Assembly: GCA_016190485.1 (NCBI GenBank)
Contig: JACPQN010000134.1
Coordinates: forward strand, 1 to 52,465
DNA length: 52,465 nt
Direction of reading: 5' to 3'
From: Chloroflexota bacterium
GTDB lineage: Bacteria > Chloroflexota > Dehalococcoidia > SHYD01
The notes under the pieces were generated by a model, which was given only the letters and a program-made list of their open reading frames with translations, searched no databases and had not been told where the DNA came from. Numbering within the stretch: position 1 is the stretch's first letter; every line of letters starts with the position of its first letter. Below are positions 37,371 to 45,788 of this stretch, one piece after another. Position numbers and translations under genes: made by a program.

Positions 37371-37689
37371 CCTGTGGTCGGTTACGCCACTAGCTCCCCA
37401 CCCTCGCCGGCGTCCAAGTCGTGTGAGTGTGGATCAACGCCCCCACAGGTCCCCTGCGCTTCTTATTGCTTCATCCTGCCCCCGTTCGCTCCTTGTGATT
37501 CCATTCTCAAGGTGTTCTGGTTCTGCCGCAATGATCTAGGTCACACTCACCAGTTACGCCAGCACACCTACGGCCCTGCTTCAGGGCCGCTGCCAGTTTA
37601 CCGCGCGTTACATAGTAAACGATAGTTCTGTCATAAGTGACACAAGACGTGATTGTTTCACCGGCGGTGGGTCAGATTTTTCCGCTCCT

Positions 37690-37793
37690 ACTGAGCTTGC
37701 TTGCCCTGAGCTTTGTCGAAGGGTCGAAGCACGAGCCGCTCATAGTTCGACAAGCCCGTCCTGAGCCTGCCGAAGGGCTCACCATGAGCGGCT
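37690..37793. repeat. Intergenic REP-like unit with 10-bp inverted repeats
   Basis: AGCCGCTCAT (37734-37743) / ATGAGCGGCT (37784-37793) enclosing TTCGACAAGCCCGTCCTGAGCCTGCCGAAGGGCTC. Confidence 0.8.
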
Positions 37794-37895
37794 AACCCAG
37801 TGGATCCACCGAGAATGAAATGGTCACCACAAGGCGCCCAGCGGCGCCCCACGTTTCATTATGGCCGCTGCTTCTGGGATTTTCAGATAGATGGG

Positions 37896-37996
37896 GAGGG
37901 TGTTTATCAACCCGCCACCTCAGGCTCAAGCCTGAGGCATGCTGAGCGGCTATGCTGCAGGCTTCAGCCTGCAGTGCGGAGTACATAAGCGCTCTC
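37896..37996 (+). mobile_element. 101-bp MITE, copy 1
   Basis: Imperfect TIRs GAGGGTGTTTAT / ATAAGCGCTCTC; two 20-bp palindromes; flanked by 5-bp direct repeat ATGGG (37891-37895, 37997-38001). Confidence 0.88.
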
Positions 37997-38240
37997 ATGG
38001 GTCGTCTTAGCCCTCTGCCCCGCTACCTTCCGCCTCACTACCAGGGCCTGCTGGTGCGCTCTGACCAGAGCACGCGCTCCGGCACGCTGGGGCCGGCTCG
38101 TGACGGTTTGGCGCTGCCGGGCCTGGTGGCGGAGACCGAAATCCGCCGACTGGCGGCAGAGGACTCCCCCTGCTAGCCGATGCTGCCTGCGCCGTGTGGA
38201 TCGATACTCAGGGTAGACAAGCACGACACGGGAGGGCAGC

Positions 38241-38723
38241 ATGGTCAGGATTTTTTGGAGCAGGGTGAAGGTCCGGAGGGCGGCGGTGGTGCGCCTGCTC
38301 CTGGGACTGGGCCTGGTGAGCGCGCTGGCCCTAAGCAGCGCCACGCTCACCCACGCTGGCAACAACGACGAGCTGGGCAACGCCCGGGACGGCGGCAAGC
38401 CCACCGAGACGTGCCAGTGGGGCACCTGGTTCACGCCGTCGCTGGACGGGTCGGGGGAGTTTGGCGGCTGGACGAGCTGCAAGTATGGCACCACCACTTA
38501 CATCCGGCACAGCCTTACGCTCCAGGCGCAGGACCCCGGCGCTGGGACCTGGGTGACCGTGGACACTGTGGCCAGCGAGTGCTTCTCCTACGCATGCCAG
38601 ACCAGGATCAGCCGGGCCTCGTTGCCCCGTGGCGAATACCGGGTGCAGTACTGTCACGAGATGGAATCACCCCTCTCGGTGTGGCGCTGGCACTGCCACC
38701 AGGAACGGTACACCGTCGCATAG
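38241..38723 (+). CDS. Small secreted cysteine-containing protein of unknown function
   Basis: Signal peptide-like N-terminus (LLLGLGLVSALALSSATLTHAG), six Cys in the mature region. Confidence 0.7.
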   Translation: MVRIFWSRVKVRRAAVVRLLLGLGLVSALALSSATLTHAGNNDELGNARDGGKPTETCQWGTWFTPSLDGSGEFGGWTSCKYGTTTYIRHSLTLQAQDPGAGTWVTVDTVASECFSYACQTRISRASLPRGEYRVQYCHEMESPLSVWRWHCHQERYTVA

Positions 38724-38776
38724 CGTCCCACGCACCTGGAGCCGCAGAGCGGTTCTTGCGTCCCAGGCAACCATCG

Positions 38777-38805
38777 CAAAGCCCCTTCTTCGTAGGGGGC
38801 TTTCC
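38777..38805 (+). terminator. Intrinsic terminator
   Basis: AAAGCCCC-TTCTTCGTA-GGGGGCTTT after the CDS at 38241. Confidence 0.7.
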
Positions 38806-38907
38806 TGTACCCAGTGCCGCTGAAGAGCGTCTCACGGCCATGAGAAGGTGCGCCGCTCGGGGTGAGCGGACCTGTTCAGCGGTCTCGCTGCGCTCGCTTA
38901 CCCTGGG

Positions 38908-39033
38908 CTACAGCCCCTTGCCCGGCGCCACCAGGGGCGCCAGGACCAGGATGATCAGCCCCACGAAGATGGGGATGAGGATGAGGGGCGGGAGAATGCG
39001 GTCCCAGGGGCTGTCGCCGTCGTGCTCTGCCAT
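38908..39033 (-). CDS. 41-aa small membrane protein
   Basis: Read manually: MAEHDGDSPWDRILPPLILIPIFVGLIILVLAPLVAPGKGL*; not in the ORF track. Confidence 0.5.
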   Translation of the reverse strand: MAEHDGDSPWDRILPPLILIPIFVGLIILVLAPLVAPGKGL

Positions 39034-39125
39034 CTTTTGCTCCGACCAGTAGCTGCTGTCCTGAATGAGACTGCTCGCTCTAATGCTAGCAGATTGTTAT
39101 TGCCGTCACAATAGAACATTGTGTG

Positions 39126-39200
39126 GGGGGTGTTTATCAACTCGCCACCTCAGGCTCAAGCCTGAGGCATTCTGACTATGCTACAGGCTTCAGCCTAAGC
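39126..39200 (+). mobile_element. MITE copy 2, right end degenerate
   Basis: GGGTGTTTATCAACTCGCCACCTCAGGCTCAAGCCTGAGGCATTCTGACTATGCTACAGGCTTCAGCCT. Confidence 0.8.
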
Positions 39201-39524
39201 AGAGCGGCCACAGCGGGAGCGTCGCCTCCTGGTTTTTCGAAATCCCCCTCTGGGCTATCCACATGATCCGGACCGAGGATGTGCCTGCCCCGGAGGCGAA
39301 ACCCGGCATCCTCAGTAGCCTGCTGGGGATGAAGGTCCGGACAGTGCCCTCGCTACCCACGGTCTCGCCCGAGGTGCTCCTGGTGGTGGAGGCGAATATG
39401 AAGGAGAGTAGGGAGGCCACCGTGGTGCTGCGGTGGCCACGCCGGGAGTCGAAGCAACTGGAGCAGCAGCTTACCGCCTCCCGTAGGGGGGTGCGCTACC
39501 GGTTTTAGTCGGGCGGAGAGCTGC

Positions 39525-39610
39525 TGGTGCCGGGCGTGGGAGTCGAACCCACACGTCCTTGCGGACAGCGGATTTTAAGTCCGCCGCGTCTGCCAGTCCG
39601 CCAGCCCGGC
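39525..39610 (-). tRNA. tRNA-Leu (TAA)
   Basis: GCCGGGCTGGCGGACTGGCAGACGCGGCGGACTTAAAATCCGC...GCCCGGCACCA; encoded CCA. Confidence 0.95.
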
Positions 39611-39658
39611 AGGTCTGCCATTCATTCCGCCAGCCCGGCGAGGGCTGCTTGATGGGTG

Positions 39659-40630
39659 CTACGACGCGTGGATTGCTCGGAAGCCGTAGTCCACGGTGCC
39701 CATTGGCTGTAGCCTGGTCTGGGGCAGGAAGCCGCGCAGCCACATGAAGCCGAACTTCTCCACGTAATGCTGCATGAACTCCTGGTGGTTGTTCAAGCCG
39801 TAGACCCACTCGTCCAGGTACTCGTCGAACCCTCCCGGCGGCAGCCGGTTCATGGTGGCGTCCTGGCTGTAATAGCCGGGCAGGTCGCCGGGGAATGCCC
39901 CGAAGGGCTCATGCACGACGGCACTCACCTTGGCGCCGGTGATAAACGTGCGGTTGGGGTCACTCCGGATGACTTCGGTGGGCACGATCTCCTCGGCCGA
40001 GATGATCACCCGCTCGGCCGCGCGTACCCCCCACTGGGCATCGGCGAAAGCGCCCCATGCCTGCGCGTTGCCGTGGAGGTCCGCCCGTTGGGCGTGCCAC
40101 AGCGCGACGCCGGGCTTCAGCGCCGGTAGCGCCACTACCGGCTGCCCCGTGAAGGGATCTGCAATCACTTTCAGCTTGTCGCTCCCCAGAAAGCCCCGAG
40201 GGTGGTTGATGTACTCGTCCTTCAGGAAGTCGGTTCCTAGGAACGAGCGGGTGGTAATAAAGGGCATGCCCATGGCCGCTGCCATGAACATGAGCGTCAG
40301 CGTCTGGTTGCTGTAGTCCTCGATCTGGAGCTTGCCCTCCTCTATGAGCTGCCAGGTACGGCCTTTGCCGAGGCTGCCGCGCAGTCCCACGATGGCGCCG
40401 CTGCGGGTCCGATTTGCCACGCCGGCGTGGAACAGCAACTGTTGCAGGTGCGTCCCTGGTGTGCCGCCGACGATGTCGAGGCCACCCTTGCGCTGGCGGA
40501 GCACTTCGTATCCGAGCGCGAAGGGAATGAACGTCCCCCCGAAGCCGATATAGGTGATGTCGCCGTGGTGGACGAACTCAGCCACTGCCTCTGTCGCTGA
40601 CATCAGCTTGCTTGGGGGCTGGCGTGTCAT
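39659..40630 (-). CDS. CoA-transferase subunit A
   Basis: Family I CoA-transferase alpha-type pattern; paired with the upstream beta-type ORF. Confidence 0.85.
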   Translation of the reverse strand: MTRQPPSKLMSATEAVAEFVHHGDITYIGFGGTFIPFALGYEVLRQRKGGLDIVGGTPGTHLQQLLFHAGVANRTRSGAIVGLRGSLGKGRTWQLIEEGKLQIEDYSNQTLTLMFMAAAMGMPFITTRSFLGTDFLKDEYINHPRGFLGSDKLKVIADPFTGQPVVALPALKPGVALWHAQRADLHGNAQAWGAFADAQWGVRAAERVIISAEEIVPTEVIRSDPNRTFITGAKVSAVVHEPFGAFPGDLPGYYSQDATMNRLPPGGFDEYLDEWVYGLNNHQEFMQHYVEKFGFMWLRGFLPQTRLQPMGTVDYGFRAIHAS

Positions 40631-40710
40631 GCGGTCTCTCCTCTGCTGACGGTGGCCGCCTCACACCAGGGCGGCCCTGCCTCACGTTGCTAGCGCGGCG
40701 AGGCCCCAGG

Positions 40711-41541
40711 CTACAGGTCCCCGCGACCCTCCCGTAGATACGAGTGAAGCGGGTCCAGCCGCCGTAGCAGATCAAGCTCCGCCTGGGTTGGCGGGCTCAT
40801 CACTTTGAGGTCGGGCGAGACCTGTAGCGGCCAGCCGGTTTTCGCCACGACTTCCTCTACGGCAACGCCGGTGTAGACAGTGTCCAGGTACGCCTGGCAG
40901 CTCCCGGTCACGCCACCGTCCGGCGTGTGGAAGCGTAGGATGCCCAGCGTGGTTACCACCAGATTCGGCCCCTGGGGAGCAAGACCGGCCCGCCCACGTC
41001 CCCCTGGTCCGTCAATATAGCCAGGGCTGGTGATGAAGTCCACCCGCTCGAGGAACCGCCGCCGCTCGTGGGGGACCACAAACATGACGGCGGGCGCCAG
41101 GCAGGCGCCGTCGGTATTGCCTCCTACGCCGTTAAAGCGCTGGACGGGGTCGTTGTAGTTGCCGATGGTAATCGTGTTGCCGTTGCCGAACCGGTCTACC
41201 TGGGCGATGGGCAGGGCCGCCAGATCGAAAAAGTCGCCTCCCATCAGCGCCATGCAAAGGGTGTCCGTCATGTCACCACAGGAGGCGGCGCCCTGGAGGA
41301 GTACCGGATCGGCCACACCAACCGGTGCCCGTTCGAGGTCGGCCGGCGGCGCCCAATCGATCACGCCCGGCTCTGTGCAGAACTGCAGGTTAGGGTCAAG
41401 ACCGAGCTTGGCAAGGGTTCCGGCCAGCATGGGGTAACTCATGCCCATGAAGATGATCCCTTTGCCGACCATTTCCCGCGCCGCGGCGATGAACATCATC
41501 TCGAGAGCCGAGTAGCCCTGTGCGGCCTGAGACGTGGTCAT
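40711..41541 (-). CDS. CoA-transferase subunit B
   Basis: EMMFIAAAREMVGKGIIFMGMSYPMLAGTLAKL ... CTEPGVIDWAP pattern of beta subunits. Confidence 0.85.
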   Translation of the reverse strand: MTTSQAAQGYSALEMMFIAAAREMVGKGIIFMGMSYPMLAGTLAKLGLDPNLQFCTEPGVIDWAPPADLERAPVGVADPVLLQGAASCGDMTDTLCMALMGGDFFDLAALPIAQVDRFGNGNTITIGNYNDPVQRFNGVGGNTDGACLAPAVMFVVPHERRRFLERVDFITSPGYIDGPGGRGRAGLAPQGPNLVVTTLGILRFHTPDGGVTGSCQAYLDTVYTGVAVEEVVAKTGWPLQVSPDLKVMSPPTQAELDLLRRLDPLHSYLREGRGDL

Positions 41542-41721
41542 GGCCCTCCCCCTTGGCTGTCAGCAGCCTGCTGCGAGATAGGTCGTTGCCTATACTACTA
41601 CCCCAGGCACCTATGTCAACCTTGTGACGGCATGGAGATCCGCTCGTTTCATACTGGGAGCAAAACAAACTCAGAACAGACAGACGCCTGTTCTGAGTGT
41701 TGGGGGTGCTGTTGAGCGGGT

Positions 41722-41796
41722 TGGAGGCGACGAGCGGATTCGAACCGCTGATAGGGGTTTTGCAGACCCCCGCCTTAACCACTTGGCCACGTCGCC
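41722..41796 (-). tRNA. tRNA-Cys (GCA)
   Basis: GGCGACGTGGCCAAGTGGTTAAGGCGGGGGTCTGCAAAACCCC...CGTCGCCTCCA. Confidence 0.95.
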
Positions 41797-41797
41797 C

Positions 41798-41872
41798 TGG
41801 AGCGGAAGACGAGATTCGAACTCGCGACCCTCTCCTTGGCAAGGAGATGCTCTACCACTGAGCCACTTCCGC
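41798..41872 (-). tRNA. tRNA-Gly (GCC)
   Basis: GCGGAAGTGGCTCAGTGGTAGAGCATCTCCTTGCCAAGGAG...CTTCCGCTCCA. Confidence 0.95.
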
Positions 41873-41916
41873 GTGTGAGGGGTGCCGACGCTCTGGTCTC
41901 CCTGGGACCGAGGTGC

Positions 41917-42003
41917 TGGTGCCGAGGAGGAGATTTGAACTCCTACGGGCTTTCGCCCACTGCCCCCTCAAGACAGCGTGTCTACCTATTCCACCACCTC
42001 GGC
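41917..42003 (-). tRNA. tRNA-Leu (GAG)
   Basis: GCCGAGGTGGTGGAATAGGTAGACACGCTGTCTTGAGGGGGCAG...CCTCGGCACCA, long variable arm. Confidence 0.95.
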
Positions 42004-42043
42004 ACGCCGTCAACTTGAACTTCACCGACGAGGATTCGTCTGC

Positions 42044-42119
42044 TGGCAGGAGCGGAGGGACTCGAACCCCCGACCCGCGGTTTTGGAGACCGCCGCTCTC
42101 CCAACTGAGCTACGCTCCT
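42044..42119 (-). tRNA. tRNA-Trp (CCA)
   Basis: AGGAGCGTAGCTCAGTTGGGAGAGCGGCGGTCTCCAAAACCGC...CGCTCCTGCCA. Confidence 0.95.
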
Positions 42120-42206
42120 CTGCGGTACTCGCAGGCTGGATTATAGCAGAGGGGCCACCACCCGTCAATCGGGTTTGAAGAACAGGCGTGCCACCCCTGG
42201 GCTGCG

Positions 42207-43025
42207 CTAGCGGCCCTTGAAAACAGGCTGGCGCTTCTCTACGAAGGCCCTGGCCCCCTCCGCGGCGTCGTCGGAGGCGCTGGCGATCTGCACTGAGAGG
42301 GCTGCCATCTCCAGGGCCGAGTCCAGGTTCATCTCGAAGCCCTTGTACACCATCATCTTGCACAGCTTGAGGGAGATGGGCGGGTTGAGCGCGATCTTGG
42401 TGGCCAGCTCCATGGCGGTGGACTCCAGCTCCTCCGCGGGCACCAGCTTGTTCAGGATGTGGTGCCTAAGGGCCTCCTCGGCCTCGACGAAGTCGGCGGT
42501 GTAGATGTACTCCAGCGCCTTGTTCAGGGGCATGATCTGGGGCATCAGGTAGCAGCCGGCGCTGCCGGGCACCAAGCCCCGGCGGATGTAGGCAACCTGG
42601 AAGCGGGTATTGGGAGAGCCGATGCGCAGGTCGCAGGCGAGGGCCATGTCGAAACCGTGGCCTACCGCCACGCCGTTGACCATGGCGATGGTGGGTTTGT
42701 CCAGGGCGCGCAGCATGCGGACGCTCTTCTGCTGGCCGTAGCGCATGTTCTGGCGCCCTTCCTCGGAGCTGCGCCGCGGCGGTGGCTCGGCGCTGGCCTG
42801 CTGGGCCTGGCCCCCGCCACTCACGTCGGCGCCGGCGCAGAAGCCTCGGCCGGCGCCGGTGAGCACCACCACCCGCACATCCTCGTCCTCGTTGCAACCC
42901 CTGAGACACTCGTATAACTCGTCGTGCATCTGGCGGTTCATGGCGTTGAGCCGCTCCGGCCGGTTAAGGGTGACCCACCCGATGTGGGGCTCACGCTTCT
43001 CGTAGAGAATGGTCTCGAAGGCCAT
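42207..43025 (-). CDS. Enoyl-CoA hydratase/isomerase family protein
   Basis: VTLNRPERLNAMNRQMHDELYE, GAGRGFCAGADVSG, IAMVNGVAVGHGFDMALACDLRIG. Confidence 0.93.
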   Translation of the reverse strand: MAFETILYEKREPHIGWVTLNRPERLNAMNRQMHDELYECLRGCNEDEDVRVVVLTGAGRGFCAGADVSGGGQAQQASAEPPPRRSSEEGRQNMRYGQQKSVRMLRALDKPTIAMVNGVAVGHGFDMALACDLRIGSPNTRFQVAYIRRGLVPGSAGCYLMPQIMPLNKALEYIYTADFVEAEEALRHHILNKLVPAEELESTAMELATKIALNPPISLKLCKMMVYKGFEMNLDSALEMAALSVQIASASDDAAEGARAFVEKRQPVFKGR

Positions 43026-43095
43026 CTGTTCACCTCCAGAGCGGTTTGTGTGGCGAGTATAGGAGTGGGGCGTGGGGGTGTCAACTGATAAGAAC

Positions 43096-43196
43096 GAGAG
43101 TGTTTAGTAACTCCGCGCTGCAGGCTTCAGCCTGCAGCATAGCCACTCAGAATGCCTCAGGCTTGAGCCTGAGGTGGCAGGTTGATAAGCACCCTC
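43096..43196 (-). mobile_element. 101-bp MITE, copy 3 (inverted)
   Basis: Inverted copy of 37896-37996 with the same palindromes, ends and length. Confidence 0.85.
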
Positions 43197-43407
43197 AAGC
43201 AATAACGCCCTTTTCTGAAAGTAGGTACTGGCACAAGCCGTAACGTGGTTGCGTATAAGCGCTTGTATGGATCACCCGCAAGGAGCACAGTGTGGCAAAG
43301 CTAGACGGGGCGTCGCTGAGGAGATACACGGGCATCGCACGGCAGTGGTGTGCTGGGGTCCCTTTGGAAGCAGGTGGGAACGGGAGGCCAGGGAAACAGG
43401 ATAGCCC

Positions 43408-43998
43408 TTGCTCTCGATGATCCCGTTTAGCGGGAGGCGCTGCGCTACGTGCGCCTGGCGGGGTGTGGTCGCGCTCCTGTGGCTGGCCGGGATGCCCGGC
43501 TGCGCCACTGCCGCGGGCGCTCCGCCAGCTCCTGCTACAGCGGCCTCGGCTACGCTTGCCCCGACCGCCACGGCGACCATCTCATCCACGGCCACGCCGG
43601 CGCCCACCGCTACTGTTACTGTTACCATGGTCGTTCCGGCGCCCACCACGGCTCCGCCGTCGCCCCGGCCCACATCTGCGGCCGAGCCCACGACCACGCC
43701 GGTGCCGCCGACGCCCGTTCTCCAGCCAACCCCACCTCCCCCTTCGGCACCTCCACCCACTACGGGTGGTGATGCGGTGAAAGGCCGCTCCCTGTTCCTG
43801 AGTGTAGGCTGCTCAGGGTGCCACCAGCCCGATGGAAGCGGCCTCATCGGCCCTCGCATAGCCAACACGTCGCTGAGCTTTCCGGAGGTGCTGAGGCAGG
43901 TGCGGACACCCCGCCAGAACATGATCCCCTTCGACCCGTCGGTGCTGAGCGACCAGGACGTGCTGGACATCTACGCGTTTCTCAAGAGCCTTCCGTAG
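43408..43998 (+). CDS. c-type cytochrome with Thr/Pro-rich linker, probable lipoprotein or anchored
   Basis: FLSVGCSGCHQPDGSGLIGPRI (CxxCH) and distal MIPFDPSVLSDQDVLDIYAFLKSL. Confidence 0.88.
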   Translation: MLSMIPFSGRRCATCAWRGVVALLWLAGMPGCATAAGAPPAPATAASATLAPTATATISSTATPAPTATVTVTMVVPAPTTAPPSPRPTSAAEPTTTPVPPTPVLQPTPPPPSAPPPTTGGDAVKGRSLFLSVGCSGCHQPDGSGLIGPRIANTSLSFPEVLRQVRTPRQNMIPFDPSVLSDQDVLDIYAFLKSLP

Positions 43999-44133
43999 GC
44001 GCTCTCAGCTCGGAGAAAGCCAGGCGGGCCGTCGGTGCGACGGTCTGAGTTGTATGGCGGGCATGTGCCCGGTACAATGGGGTAGTGGAGACCAACGCGG
44101 CCCTTAGCGAGGCCGCGCTGCCCCCTTTCAGGT

Positions 44134-44208
44134 GCGGGAGTAGCTCAGTGGTAGAGCTCCTGCCTTCCAAGCAGGCTGTCGCGGGTTCGAATCCCGTCTC
44201 CCGCTCCA
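44134..44208 (+). tRNA. tRNA-Gly (TCC), integration target
   Basis: GCGGGAGTAGCTCAGTGGTAGAGCTCCTGCCTTCCAAGCAGG...TCCCGCTCCA. Confidence 0.96.
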
Positions 44209-44254
44209 AACTCGTTTTTGAAGCTAAAATGGTCCGATTTGGGGGTATGTCCGG

Positions 44255-44297
44255 AAAATAATTAGCCCGTAATAACCTGCTTACGAGTAATTATTTT
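44255..44297. promoter_or_regulatory. AT-rich palindrome upstream of integrase
   Basis: AAAATAATTAgccCGTAAtaacctgcTTACGagTAATTATTTT. Confidence 0.6.
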
Positions 44298-44331
44298 GCC
44301 TCCCAGGCAATGAAATCCATGCTTGGGAGGC
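44298..44331 (+). promoter_or_regulatory. Hairpin that sequesters the integrase Shine-Dalgarno
   Basis: GCCTCCCAGGC-N12-GCTTGGGAGGC; SD GGGAGG lies in the 3' arm, 7 nt before ATG 44338. Confidence 0.6.
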
Positions 44332-44337
44332 TTCATA

Positions 44338-45417
44338 ATGCCTGGTAAGAAAGGTTTGCGGTGGCAAGATTTGGACCACTCTCGGGAAGCCCTCTACGAT
44401 GTCGCAATGACATCCCGCGCGTCTCGAGAGAGCGGGCCGGTTCCGGAGTTCCTGGCGAAGAAAGCTGCGGAACAGGAAGCCAAGACATTTCAATGGTACT
44501 CGGAATCGCTGATGCAGTTCTGGAAATACCTGGAGAGCCGGGGGCTCGGACTCGTCGGCGATCTGAACGAGCACAATGTGAACTTGTTCCGCCTGCATCT
44601 CCGCGAGAAGGGGCTAAGCGAGAACACCGTCTCGAACAGGCTTCGTGCTCTTAAGGCGTTCTCTCGGTGGATGGGCAAGCGGGGGTGGACAGACGGGAAC
44701 GCGCTTGAAGATCTCCGTGTACCGCAGTCCTACCGGCCGCAGTTTGACCTGATTCCCGATGACTTGCGCCGAAACCTCTTCGGCCTTTATAAGCCGAATA
44801 CCTTTCTCGGTGCTCGGAACATCGCGATGCTGGCCGTCCTGTCCGACACTGGCATGCGGCGTGAGGAGCTAGCCAATCTCCTCTCGGCCAACGTGGACAT
44901 GGACGCACGCACTATCAAAGTGTTCTCTGACAAGACAGAAGAATGGCGCTACGTGCCAATGACCGACGAAGCTGTAGCGCTTGTTAAGAATTACCTAACC
45001 TGGAAGGCAAGGTATTTCTCTGAGACCTCTCGGCACAGAATCAATGGGGAAGTGAGCCGAAGGACTCGGGTGCCGCGAGTGCTACAGAGCTCGCATGTCT
45101 TCGTTACTGCGGAGGGTAAGGATGTTGCGCCGCAAGCTGTCACCCTGCTGGTGCATAGAGCCGGCAAGAGGCTAGGAACCCGCCTTCATCCCCACCTGTT
45201 CCGGCATGACTGGATAACGAGGAAGGCCATCGACGGCGAGAACCCCTCACTTGTGAAACGCTGGGCTGGCCACAAGTCCTACGCGATGACGGATTACTAC
45301 TTTGGAGTTGCCGAGCAGATGCTTGGTGCCATCAAACCGAAGCGGTCAGTTCTCGCGACTATCCCGCTGCCGGGTGCGCGCAAAAGAGGGCGGCCCCCTA
45401 AAGCCGCCGCAGGGTAA
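44338..45417 (+). CDS. Tyrosine recombinase/integrase
   Basis: DTGMRREELANLL, LHPHLFRHDWIT and WAGHKSYAMTDYYFGV catalytic contexts. Confidence 0.95.
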   Translation: MPGKKGLRWQDLDHSREALYDVAMTSRASRESGPVPEFLAKKAAEQEAKTFQWYSESLMQFWKYLESRGLGLVGDLNEHNVNLFRLHLREKGLSENTVSNRLRALKAFSRWMGKRGWTDGNALEDLRVPQSYRPQFDLIPDDLRRNLFGLYKPNTFLGARNIAMLAVLSDTGMRREELANLLSANVDMDARTIKVFSDKTEEWRYVPMTDEAVALVKNYLTWKARYFSETSRHRINGEVSRRTRVPRVLQSSHVFVTAEGKDVAPQAVTLLVHRAGKRLGTRLHPHLFRHDWITRKAIDGENPSLVKRWAGHKSYAMTDYYFGVAEQMLGAIKPKRSVLATIPLPGARKRGRPPKAAAG

Positions 45418-45649
45418 CAGGCGCGTAATCCGCAGCTACCAATAGCTCATCCAACTCCTCGGGCTCCAGCCGCAGCGCTAGGCCCAGCCGGATAAGCACG
45501 TCTCGGCTCGGATGAGCACGCGCACCTTCCCGGAGCCGCCACAGATATCCGACATCGATCAAGGCGGCTTGCGCAACCTGATTCAGGCTGCGGCCGTCCC
45601 GGTTAATAAGAGCCTGTATCAAGCTAGGCAGTCCTTCATGGTGAGCCAT
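45398..45649 (-). CDS. XRE-family HTH regulator
   Basis: INRDGRSLNQVAQAALIDVGYLWRLREGARAHPSRDVLIRLGLALRL. Confidence 0.8.
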   Translation of the reverse strand: MAHHEGLPSLIQALINRDGRSLNQVAQAALIDVGYLWRLREGARAHPSRDVLIRLGLALRLEPEELDELLVAADYAPVTLRRL

Positions 45650-45736
45650 TGGAAATCCCCGGTAGTTTGGGCCAGTTCTGTTTCGGTTCCAGGTAAACTC
45701 TGCTTTCCTGCCCTTCCCGCTTTAGCGGCACTAACC

Positions 45737-45759
45737 TTCGTTCGACAAATACGAACGAA
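45737..45759. promoter_or_regulatory. Perfect inverted repeat, candidate operator
   Basis: TTCGTTCG-N7-CGAACGAA, upstream of the XRE gene. Confidence 0.45.
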
Positions 45760-45788
45760 CCGCCCGCCGACGCTAGGAGGCGGGCGGT
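45759..45788 (-). terminator. Hairpin at the ATPase 3' end
   Basis: ACCGCCCGCC-N10-GGCGGGCGGT overlapping the ATPase stop. Confidence 0.55.

Noticed and set aside
37238-37500. c-di-GMP (GEMM) riboswitch in the leader of the CTERM-substrate gene
   Set aside because: The GGGACGCAAAGCC-type core could not be found on the minus strand, so only a generic structured leader is reported.
39190-39508. Short overlapping ORFs 39190-39420 (-) and 39263-39508 (+)
   Set aside because: No SD context, family motif or neighbour support; likely degraded sequence between the MITE and tRNA-Leu.
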